From Desulfofustis sp. (GTDB taxonomy: Bacteria; Desulfobacterota; Desulfobulbia; Desulfobulbales; Desulfocapsaceae): a DNA stretch of 59,390 nucleotides. Under the pieces are notes generated by a model, which worked only from the letters and a program-made list of their open reading frames with translations, ran no database searches and was not told where the DNA came from. The translations under genes were made by a program, and so were the position numbers. Every line of letters starts with the position of its first letter. Positions within the stretch are counted from its first letter, which is position 1. The DNA is taken from NCBI GenBank assembly GCA_029287755.1, contig JARFQM010000285.1, positions 1-59,390 of the forward strand, in the 5' to 3' direction. Shown here piece after piece: positions 34,494-42,003 of this stretch.

Positions 34494-36341
34494 TCAGTTC
34501 CCGGTGCTGACCATGTAATCCCGCCAGATCGGGGCAGCAGTGCGGCCGCCGTTTTCGTTTCTGCCGAGGCTCTGGTTGCGGTCATGGCCGACCCAGACCC
34601 CGGTTATTCTCTGGTTTTGAAAACCGATGAACCAGGCGTCCCGGTTGTCGTCCGAGGTGCCGGTATTGCCGCCGGTGATTCCCGGGACTCCCTTAGCCCT
34701 TTTACCGGTTCCCCGCTCAATCACTTTCTGGAGCATCGCTTTCATCCTCACGGCGCTGGTACTGCTCATGACCGTGCTCGATTTCGGCTGGTGTTGGTAG
34801 ATGGTCTCTCCGGCATGGGTGGTAATCGAGTCGATCAAGGTCGGCAGGGTGTAAATGCCGTCACAGACAAAGGGCAGATAGGCCGCACTCATTTCCAGCG
34901 GGGACACGTCCACCGCCCCGAGCGCCAGCGACAGATCGGGCGGCAAATCAGTGCTTATGCCGGCGCGGCGGGCCAGCTGATGGACGGGTTGGACGCCTGT
35001 TTTCTGCATGGTCTTCACGGCCGGGATATTGTAGGAATAGACCAGCGCCCGGCTGAGGCTGACCGGGCCGTAATTGTCCCCGGAGAAATTTTTCGGCTGC
35101 CATGACCTGCCGTCCGCCCCCTTGATCGACAGCGGCTCATCGACGATTATGGTATCGCTTGCCCAGCCCTTCTCCAGCGCAGCACTGTAGACCAGCGGCT
35201 TGAACACCGACCCGGCCGGCCGCTTGGCCTGTACCGCCCGGTTAAACGGAGTGGTGCTGAAATCGGTGCCGCCGATCAGGGCCCGAACCCGCCCGCCGCA
35301 GCCGTCCAGGGCCACCAGGGCCGCCTCGGGTGCGCCCTTTCCCCCGCCATTGCGGGCGGCGACCGCGGCAACCCCGGTCCGTACTGCCCGCTGCCCCTCC
35401 CGCTGGGCCCTCTGATCCAGGTTGGTATGGATTTTCAAGCCGGCCGTCTTGAGGCTCCCGCCGATCATCTTCTCGGCCCGTTTCCTGACCACCTGCAGAT
35501 AGTAGCCGTTAACTCTCCGGCTCTCCTGGGAGCGAACCAGCTTGGGGGCGATGTGATAGGCCGCCTTTGCGTCGGATTCGCTGATATAGCCGTCCGCCGC
35601 CATCCTGTTGAGCACGTAGCGCTGTCGCTGGTGGGCCCTGTCAAAATGATCGACGGGAGAGTAGCGGCTCGGGGCCTGGGGCAGACCGGCGAGCAGGGCG
35701 ATTTCGCCGAGGTTGAGCTCGGAGGCGTGCTTATCGAAATAGGTCAGAGCCGCAGCCTCGACTCCGTAGGCCCCCTCACCCAGATAAATATGATTGAGAT
35801 AGATGTAGATGATCTCATTCTTGGAGAGCTGGCGATCGATGCGCCAGGCCAGGATCGCTTCCTTGAATTTTCGCAGATAGGTTTTCTCGGGGCTGAGCAG
35901 CAACCCCTTGGCAACCTGCTGGGTGATGGTGGAGCCGCCCTGACTCTTGCCACCCTGCCTGATATTGTTGATCAGGGCCCTGAGCACCGAAAAGAAATCG
36001 AGCCCCGGATGGTCGTAGAATCTGCCGTCCTCGGCCGCCACAAATGCCTTGGGCAGTAAGGGAGCCATCTTGTCGAGTCCGACGACGATGCGGTTCTGTT
36101 CCGCTACCCGATCGACCACCGTGCCGTGGCGATCGAGGATCAGGGTCGCCTGCGGCGGGCTGTACTGGGAGACGTCTCGAATGCCGGGGATGTTGAGCTG
36201 CTCAAGTACAAGCAGCATGACCCCCAGAAACATGGTCAGGACGATACCGACCCCGAACATGAGGCCGATGAGGTGGCGCTCGTTCAGCGGTTTTCTGCGC
36301 TTGGTCGGGGATGCAGGTTTTTTTTTCTTGGAAACAGCCAC
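34494..36341 (-). CDS. Class A penicillin-binding protein (transglycosylase/transpeptidase) with NTG motif
   Basis: About 615 residues if started at GTG 36341, just before the Lys-rich cytoplasmic tail; an in-frame ATG at 36458 would add 39 unlikely residues. One transmembrane helix (about 25-48) is followed by a GT51 glycosyltransferase (EDGRFYDHPG with catalytic Glu, GGSTITQQVAK, KNEIIYIYLNHIYLGEGAYG) and a transpeptidase domain with SVFK (Ser378, Lys381) and SYN. The third active-site motif, normally KTGT, reads NTGT (Asn559; codon AAT), followed by the usual SDDNRDAWFIG. Losing that lysine could reduce penicillin binding or transpeptidation. The gene is monocistronic and convergent with pit. 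Confidence 0.9.
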   Translation of the reverse strand: MAVSKKKKPASPTKRRKPLNERHLIGLMFGVGIVLTMFLGVMLLVLEQLNIPGIRDVSQYSPPQATLILDRHGTVVDRVAEQNRIVVGLDKMAPLLPKAFVAAEDGRFYDHPGLDFFSVLRALINNIRQGGKSQGGSTITQQVAKGLLLSPEKTYLRKFKEAILAWRIDRQLSKNEIIYIYLNHIYLGEGAYGVEAAALTYFDKHASELNLGEIALLAGLPQAPSRYSPVDHFDRAHQRQRYVLNRMAADGYISESDAKAAYHIAPKLVRSQESRRVNGYYLQVVRKRAEKMIGGSLKTAGLKIHTNLDQRAQREGQRAVRTGVAAVAARNGGGKGAPEAALVALDGCGGRVRALIGGTDFSTTPFNRAVQAKRPAGSVFKPLVYSAALEKGWASDTIIVDEPLSIKGADGRSWQPKNFSGDNYGPVSLSRALVYSYNIPAVKTMQKTGVQPVHQLARRAGISTDLPPDLSLALGAVDVSPLEMSAAYLPFVCDGIYTLPTLIDSITTHAGETIYQHQPKSSTVMSSTSAVRMKAMLQKVIERGTGKRAKGVPGITGGNTGTSDDNRDAWFIGFQNQRITGVWVGHDRNQSLGRNENGGRTAAPIWRDYMVSTGN

Positions 36342-36524
36342 TTGCCAAAGACCTATCTTATCTTTCCTGTCCGGTGCCGCAGGTCGTCGGGAACCCGCTA
36401 TACCATCGCCGTGGTGATGTGGAGGAATAAAAACCACAATGGCAGGAAATGCCAGCAAATAAGAGTGCGGCCGGGGGAAAAAGAGTACTTCGGAGAAGAG
36501 GGTGGTGGCACTGATTGAAGAATA

Positions 36525-36557
36525 CGGGGCGACGCTCCCAACAGAGCTGCCGCCCCG
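36525..36557 (-). terminator. Terminator after the 456-residue hypothetical gene
   Basis: CGGGGCG and CGCCCCG form a seven-pair outer stem with an inner AGCTC/GAGC pairing, followed on the minus strand by TATTCTTC. It starts 8 bp after the stop codon at 36565. Confidence 0.55.
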
Positions 36558-36564
36558 CCGAAAA

Positions 36565-37935
36565 TCAGCCGCCCCAGGGGGTGATGGCTTCTTTTAATTT
36601 CTTGTATCCTGCAATGAAGCCAGGCCGTTCACCGCCATAGACCTGGTCGAAGGTGGCGATGGCCTCGTCCAGCCAGCGGCGCAGCTCGTCATTGTCCGGA
36701 TTGGCATCCAGATAGGCCTGCCTGATGAGGACGAAATGGATACGGGGGTCATAGGGTTTCTTGGTGCCGCCCACGCGCTCGTCACCGTCCAGCAGGCGCA
36801 GCAGCATGGCATCTGCCGATCCCAGGGTTTGTTCGTAAATCGGCGGTCCCGACATGCGGTACATGACCGAGGTCATGTCGCGCCCGTTGCCGGTGGTATA
36901 CCCCATCTGCTGCCAGAGCTCGGCGGTATCGACTTCCTGGCCCAGATGTCTGGCAACCAACCCGCCGAAGGCCCGCAGCGGATCAGAGACATCGGCCAGC
37001 AGATCGGTCAACCGGTCACCGTCGAGATCGGTGGCCAGCACGATGCAGTCCCGATTCTCGATGAGATCCCAGAGCAGCAGGCCGTAGTTGGTATCGGAGA
37101 TGTGCTGCTCGATCTGCCCCTGCCAATTCTCCATCCCGGCTTTGAAGTCGTCGGGCAGCAGGGCGATAATCCGGTCCACCCTCTCTTTGTGCTCCACATA
37201 GCCGTCTATCACGTACTTGCGTCCCACCGAAAATTTGGTCCCCTGCAGCAGCCAGGAATGGAGCCCGGCGTTGATGCCGTCCTCCATGGCCTGGGTAGGT
37301 TTCATCGCCACCCGGCCGAGGCTGCCGGTGTCGTTGACCATTTTCAGAAAAAGCCGGTTGGCGTAAGCCATCTGCAGCCCTGGGGTGTTCATTTCGGAAT
37401 GGATGATGCCTGTTTCCTCTGCCACATCGAAGACCGCCCTGTTCTGGGAATACGGCAGACAGGGCATGGAGCGGACCACGGTGATGGGGCCGTAGGGACG
37501 GACGTTGCAGTAGACGCCGGCCTGGGTGCGCAGAGCGGCGTTGCCCGATTTTCCCATGACCACGACCTTGCCGCCGCTGCCGTCGTTGACATAGGCGTCG
37601 CCTGCGGTGGACCATTTGATCGAAGTGCAGTTCATGTTGCCGAACCAGGCCAGTGAGGCGAGCTTGGAATCATGCCGGTACTGGGCCCACATGGGCACCG
37701 CGTAAAAGGGCAGGCCCAGCACGTCGATGGCGGCGATAGTGCCGAGCAGCGCATAGGCATCGGTCAGACTGTGGGCCACCGGATTGACGGTGCCGTCGTG
37801 TCTGCCGCCCTGCCAGATCACCGCCTCCGGATAACCGGTCGGCCTCTCGTCAGTGGGTTCAAATAGATTGGACAACAGGCCTAACAGGTCACCGCCGTCG
37901 TGCTCGGTGCGGGCAATGGACATCAGATCGATCAT
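36565..37935 (-). CDS. Hypothetical protein, 456 residues
   Basis: Clearly coding: long, good codon use, GAGGAT before the ATG and a terminator after it. I do not recognise the family. No signal peptide or transmembrane helix is evident, so it is probably cytoplasmic. Features include an acidic N-terminus (MIDLMSIARTEHDGGDLLG), a His-rich early region (WQGGRHDGTVNPVAHSLTDAYALLG), several Cys and Asn-rich turns around residues 98-145, and ATDLDGDRLTDLLADVSDPLRAFGGLVARHL at about 297-327, where DLDGDRLTD could bind a metal. An enzyme is plausible, but I would not name one. It is monocistronic, upstream of the PBP gene on the same strand. Confidence 0.75.
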   Translation of the reverse strand: MIDLMSIARTEHDGGDLLGLLSNLFEPTDERPTGYPEAVIWQGGRHDGTVNPVAHSLTDAYALLGTIAAIDVLGLPFYAVPMWAQYRHDSKLASLAWFGNMNCTSIKWSTAGDAYVNDGSGGKVVVMGKSGNAALRTQAGVYCNVRPYGPITVVRSMPCLPYSQNRAVFDVAEETGIIHSEMNTPGLQMAYANRLFLKMVNDTGSLGRVAMKPTQAMEDGINAGLHSWLLQGTKFSVGRKYVIDGYVEHKERVDRIIALLPDDFKAGMENWQGQIEQHISDTNYGLLLWDLIENRDCIVLATDLDGDRLTDLLADVSDPLRAFGGLVARHLGQEVDTAELWQQMGYTTGNGRDMTSVMYRMSGPPIYEQTLGSADAMLLRLLDGDERVGGTKKPYDPRIHFVLIRQAYLDANPDNDELRRWLDEAIATFDQVYGGERPGFIAGYKKLKEAITPWGG

Positions 37936-38171
37936 GGCTATCCTCGCAGTAATTTTTACACGTGGAGTGCGTTCTAAGTGGTGTTACACGACATTATGGC
38001 ATGGTGGTAAAAGATCAAGTCCATTTTGGCAGCCTTGTCGTTTAACCGCTTCCCAACTATGGAATTGAGAGGTACAAAGGTATTTTTTTATTACCGCAGG
38101 CGGTGTCCAGCAGTTAATCAGGAACTAAGCTCAGCCTTGCAGTTACGACCGTTCCAGCATCTTCATTAACT

Positions 38172-38369
38172 CTACGCAAGCCGGTAGAGCAAGGTGACAG
38201 TGAGGTTGCGTTCGAGCATTTCGTCGTGGACAGCCATTGATTCGGACTGCAGCACATGGACGATTTCAATATCTGGGTTTTCCTCCAACCACTCGTTGAG
38301 CTGCAGTTCTCCCGGCGGGTTGATGTTGGTGGTACAGTAGCTGAAGATCTTGGCTTTCAATGGTTCCAT
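38172..38369 (-). CDS. Small hypothetical protein
   Basis: 65 residues from the ATG at 38369, which has a perfect AGGAGG five bases upstream; an in-frame start at 38471 lacks one. Sequence: a short beta strand (AKIFSYCTTNI), then LNEWLEENPDIEIVHVLQSESMAVHDEMLERNLTVTLLY, an alpha/beta pattern typical of small soluble proteins of unknown function. No membrane segment. The strong ribosome binding site argues it is expressed. Confidence 0.6.
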   Translation of the reverse strand: MEPLKAKIFSYCTTNINPPGELQLNEWLEENPDIEIVHVLQSESMAVHDEMLERNLTVTLLYRLA

Positions 38370-38636
38370 GACAACCTCCTGGAAAATTTCCGAAAATTTC
38401 AGCGATGCGCTGCAGTCGTCTCGCCAATAATTACCTGCGGCCGGGCTTAAACCGAGGGCGCCGGTCTGCACCCCGAACCGGTCAATCCTCCCGCCGATGG
38501 GGCGGTTGACCGTAGCTGCGGCGGCAGAGTTAAGCTGATCCTAATGGCAAATATAAAAATCCTGAAATTCCCTGTAAAGACAGTGGCTGATCTTTGCTCT
38601 TTGAGCAATCGCAGTCTTGCGGGAGGAAAAAAAGAA

Positions 38637-38692
38637 GCAAGCCCTCTGCTAAGTTTGAAGTTGTCTAAGCGAATGGCGTTCAGAGGGCTTGC
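38637..38692 (-). repeat. 12-bp inverted repeat, possible minus-strand terminator or element end
   Basis: GCAAGCCCTCTG at 38637-38648 and CAGAGGGCTTGC at 38681-38692 are perfect inverted copies separated by 32 bases. On the minus strand the stem is followed by TTCTTTTTTTCC, which fits a terminator, yet no minus-strand gene lies upstream. A relic of a small mobile element is the alternative. Confidence 0.4.
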
Positions 38693-38797
38693 TGGGGCGG
38701 AGCCAAAAACTTCATAGAGCTTCGCCTTGCAGAAATCATATCAAAAATACATGGCTTGAGTACAGAAGAAATTGCACGGCCGCTTTCGCCGCCCTGA
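38669..38797 (+). pseudogene. Possible gene remnant with helix-turn-helix-like segment
   Basis: The open frame after the TAA at 38666 encodes about 42 residues ending in LRLAEIISKIHGLSTEEIARPL, which has the spacing of a helix-turn-helix as in transposases or regulators. There is no start codon with a ribosome binding site, and the inverted repeat overlaps its beginning. Likely a degraded fragment; weakly supported. Confidence 0.2.
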
Positions 38798-39121
38798 TCG
38801 CGTTATATGACAATGCATGTCTGCCTCCTGTCATTCTCCATCATTGCCAAAATCGGGTTTCTACAGCGCTACCAGGCAACAGGATAAGTCGAAGCCACGT
38901 GTGCTGGCAGCCCCAGGTTCAAGATAAAGAGAAAGAACGATCAAGTTGGTCTTCTTCTGTGGGTTTGCGACCGGTCATAATAACCCCAAAAGCTGCTTCT
39001 CAGCCTTGGCTCTTGCTAATAGTGTCTGTAGTGAATAATGATAAGGCTGCTGGCAGAGGTTCCTCTCAATGTTCTTCATGTCAGTGTAGTGTTAAAAGAT
39101 TATCAACAGTCGACCATCTAT

Positions 39122-39928
39122 ATGAGACCAGTGTGTAAGATCCGCATTACCGCTTACTTGATCTTCATTCTATGGAGCAACCTTTTGCTGGCGGCCCCAG
39201 AATACTGCCATTCTCAAATTAGCCGACCCACCCAGTTAAGCTATCTGATTGTTCAGGAATTTCCTCATGATCCACAGGCATTCACTCAGGGATTGGCCTG
39301 GAATAAAGGAAACGTCTATGAAGGGACAGGGCTGTATGGGCGCTCCTCATTGCGGCGAGTTGATTTGCACACAGGAAGAGTTGAGCTGCAGCGTAATTAT
39401 GATAGGCAGTTTTTTGCTGAGGGAATCACTGTATACGAAGACAAAATTTATCAGCTCACTTGGAAAAATAATCGCATTTTCCAGTATGACGCACATGACT
39501 TTTCTCTTATCGGATCATGGGAATTTCCTTATCAAGGTTGGGGAATTACCCATGACAGCGAGCAATTGATAATCAGCGATGGTACCGCCAGGCTGTATTT
39601 TCTTGAGCCGAAAACTCTGGTGGAAAAACGCAGGATAGTTGTCCATGATGATCAGGGCCAGGTAAACCGACTTAATGAATTGGAATATATAAATGGAAAA
39701 ATATATGCAAATATCTGGAAGACAGACCAGATAGCTATTATTGACCCCAAGGATGGCCTGGTTACCTCGTATCTGAACCTGAGTGGTCTGACCACTCGCA
39801 TGAAGGGCGAAAATAACCCGGATGTACTCAATGGAATTATGTATGATCCTGCAGGCGACAGATTATTTGTAACGGGCAAATTATGGCCGCTTCTTTTTGA
39901 AATTCAAGTCGTTCCCATACCTCTCTAG
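39122..39928 (+). CDS. Glutaminyl-peptide cyclotransferase (glutamine cyclotransferase family), exported
   Basis: A 268-residue protein from the ATG at 39122, which begins a signal sequence (MRPVCKIRITAYLIFILWSNLLLAAPEYC). The mature part is the plant/bacterial-type five-bladed beta-propeller: FPHDPQAFTQGLAW, YEGTGLYGRSSLR, FFAEGITVYEDKIYQLTWKNN, GWGITHD, LNELEYINGKIYANIW and the C-terminal LNGIMYDPAGDRLFVTGKLWP. The enzyme converts N-terminal glutamine of exported proteins to pyroglutamate. An upstream in-frame start at 39038 precedes the signal and is unlikely. The gene is AT-richer than the core genes of the window. Confidence 0.9.
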   Translation: MRPVCKIRITAYLIFILWSNLLLAAPEYCHSQISRPTQLSYLIVQEFPHDPQAFTQGLAWNKGNVYEGTGLYGRSSLRRVDLHTGRVELQRNYDRQFFAEGITVYEDKIYQLTWKNNRIFQYDAHDFSLIGSWEFPYQGWGITHDSEQLIISDGTARLYFLEPKTLVEKRRIVVHDDQGQVNRLNELEYINGKIYANIWKTDQIAIIDPKDGLVTSYLNLSGLTTRMKGENNPDVLNGIMYDPAGDRLFVTGKLWPLLFEIQVVPIPL

Positions 39929-40000
39929 GCAAACCTCAACACGTCGATCTATCACTCAGCACAAGTGGATAAACGAAAAACACCTGCACAAAGAAACTAA

Positions 40001-40591
40001 ATGGGCTGGTTTACAAAAAAGCAATCGCTGCTGACTCCAGGCAAATGCGCTGAAGAGCTATACGATGTTGTTTTCTGGGTTCTCTCCTACTTCAAAGCTG
40101 CATTTATCGAAGAGAACGAAGAGATGGATGAGGACCACCTCGTTCAACTTATCAGAGATCGAAATTACGAGATGCTTCTGCTGACCTTGTGGGTCATGCA
40201 CACCTATCTGCCTTCCACGGAACTGCGCGGCAAAGTTATTGAGAGGTTTTGCAAAGCGCTAAGAGATGAATCGGGAGACATTGGCAGACGTATACCAGAG
40301 GATGCATTTCAGGAAGATCTCAAGGATAGACGTAACGCATACACCCATGCTTATGATAAGTTGCGGTTTTTTCCCAGTGAAGGAGTGAATGAGTTTGGCG
40401 GTATGATCGCCCAAGTAATTCAATATGGCAACCACCCTCTGGAACCACCGGCCAACATTACATCCGAAGAAGCGCGTAAATGGCACTTCAAAGCAAGGGT
40501 AGCAATGAATAAATGGCATAACGAGATCAAGAGACGTCATCTGGTCAAGACCATCGAAAAATATTCCGATCCTGACCTGTCACAGCTGTAG
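40001..40591 (+). CDS. Hypothetical soluble protein, 196 residues
   Basis: No family recognised. The protein is mostly alpha-helical and charged, with no signal or membrane segment, and is rich in Arg, Glu and Lys (MDEDHLVQLIRDRNYEMLLLTLWVMHTYLP; LKDRRNAYTHAYDKLRFFPSEG; HFKARVAMNKWHNEIKRRHLVKTIEKY). The RRNAYTHAYDK segment resembles helical RxxxYxH-type nuclease/toxin-like motifs only superficially. It starts 72 bp after the cyclotransferase gene on the same strand. Confidence 0.6.
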   Translation: MGWFTKKQSLLTPGKCAEELYDVVFWVLSYFKAAFIEENEEMDEDHLVQLIRDRNYEMLLLTLWVMHTYLPSTELRGKVIERFCKALRDESGDIGRRIPEDAFQEDLKDRRNAYTHAYDKLRFFPSEGVNEFGGMIAQVIQYGNHPLEPPANITSEEARKWHFKARVAMNKWHNEIKRRHLVKTIEKYSDPDLSQL

Positions 40592-40885
40592 CATCATGGT
40601 GAATGCCAAGGATTTAAATTGCCGCTATATTTGTGGCGCGGCGCACGCCGCTGCAGGTAAGTTGAAGATAACCGGACACCGTCTTGATTAAATGAGGTAA
40701 GGTACAGGCAAAAATTGACGGCAGTCATCCTACCAAGGTAAAACTGATGGTAGAGGTGATTTATGATTCAAGAACCTGGTGCAGCCATCTTCGGTTGAAG
40801 CCAAAACCATCCTATTGCCTCTATGATGAGTATCTCTACCTGTTTGGAGGCAGCCTAAAATATGGTGTTCCACAAAGGAATTACT

Positions 40886-41302
40886 GTGAGCTTATCGACT
40901 TACCGATGGTTTTTACTGGCAATGGGAGTTCTGCTGACACAGCTGCTGGTGAGCGCAGCAGGACAGGCCCAAAATACCGGGATCTACTCCGCCGATCTAT
41001 TGGCAATGCAGGGTCGCTGGATTCGAACTGACGCCCCATATGTCATTGAATTACGGCACAGCAAGACTGACATGCTGGAGGCTTTCTACTTCAACCCGCG
41101 CCCGATACATGTCGAGAAAACAGAAACAGCCCAAAAAGACGGGTTTCAATATGTCATGATAGAATTGCGGGATCTCAATTATGAAGGTTCCATCTATTTA
41201 CTGCACTATAATCGGGAAGACGACGCCCTCAGCGGTATTTACATACATGGTGCAACCGGGCAGCGTTTTCAGGTAAGCTTTTCCAGACAGACATCCCCGT
41301 GA
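40886..41302 (+). CDS. Exported hypothetical protein, about 138 residues
   Basis: The GTG at 40886 has AAGGA six bases upstream and gives a compact signal peptide (SLSTYRWFLLAMGVLLTQLLVSAAGQAQN); an in-frame ATG at 40862 would add eight residues. The mature region is beta-rich (GRWIRTDAPYVIELRHSKTDMLEAFYFNP; YVMIELRDLNYEGSIYLLHYNREDDALSGIYIHG), resembling small lipocalin-like or META-type barrels in pattern, with no recognised family. Probably periplasmic. Confidence 0.6.
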   Translation: MSLSTYRWFLLAMGVLLTQLLVSAAGQAQNTGIYSADLLAMQGRWIRTDAPYVIELRHSKTDMLEAFYFNPRPIHVEKTETAQKDGFQYVMIELRDLNYEGSIYLLHYNREDDALSGIYIHGATGQRFQVSFSRQTSP

Positions 41303-41423
41303 GGCGACCAGGTGGTCTGCAGCCAGAGCCGTTCAATGTTGACGCCTGATTTCTCTGTGCACATCCCTGCCATCCCTGTGGAGCTCAGCAAAATAAAGCA
41401 CCCTTCAACTGCAACCCGCACAA

Positions 41424-41936
41424 TTATTCGTCCTTTTTTTCAGGAGATTTGGGCTTACGGGACTCTGCGGCTTCCTGAAACCCATCGCCTAATCCTTTTA
41501 AAATATGATAGGAGACCAATTGAGCCATCTCCTCGGTATCCAGTTCCTTGACCGTTGCATCTATGCCCTGAATGGCTTCCCCTGTCTTGGCAATCATATC
41601 ATGAGTGGCGTCCAGTTTTTCCGAAACCCGCATTACGTGCCCGGCAAAATCTGATTTTTCTATCACCTGGGTAATTGAATCGCCAAGTTGTTCCGTTGCC
41701 GTCGTCACCAATCGTTCAACAATCACATCCGTATCCATGGTTTGGAATCGGCTCTGGAAATCAGCAATCGCCTGCTCTGCCTTGTCCAGATCCGCGTGCA
41801 ATCGATTTACCAGCGTCGCCGACTGCCAGAACACATACCCCAGTCCTGCAAAAAGGATCATGAACAACACAAAATTAATGCAGACCAGTATGAAGGTGTG
41901 CTTCTGTTTTGTATGCAGTTGCTCGAAATAACTCAT
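41424..41936 (-). CDS. Membrane-anchored coiled-coil hypothetical protein
   Basis: A 170-residue protein with one N-terminal transmembrane helix (about 14-37, TFILVCINFVLFMILFAGLGYVFW) and a long predicted coiled coil (about 40-145, with LVNRLHADLDKAEQAIADFQSRF). It ends in a Lys/Glu-rich tail. The layout resembles small septal or chemotaxis-like anchors, but I recognise no family. It ends 67 bp before the molybdenum hydroxylase large-subunit start region in transcription order reversed, so it is not evidently in that operon. Confidence 0.6.
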   Translation of the reverse strand: MSYFEQLHTKQKHTFILVCINFVLFMILFAGLGYVFWQSATLVNRLHADLDKAEQAIADFQSRFQTMDTDVIVERLVTTATEQLGDSITQVIEKSDFAGHVMRVSEKLDATHDMIAKTGEAIQGIDATVKELDTEEMAQLVSYHILKGLGDGFQEAAESRKPKSPEKKDE

Positions 41937-42003
41937 GAACGCATCCTCGCTGCTATTGGTGTGAAGTTGATACTCTCCCCGTGTAAAGGCCAGTTCTAAG
42001 AGG

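Larger units (their letters stand above)
38370..39121. other. 752-bp region without a supported gene
   Basis: It contains a 12-bp perfect inverted repeat (38637-38692, listed separately) and a short plus-strand frame that reads like a gene remnant (38669-38797). The remainder to 39121 holds nothing I can name and is AT-richer than the window average. Confidence 0.4.

Noticed and set aside
41010..41035. GGATTCGAACTG, similar to a tRNA T-loop
   Set aside because: It lies inside the exported hypothetical protein at 40886-41302 and no acceptor or anticodon stems pair around it.
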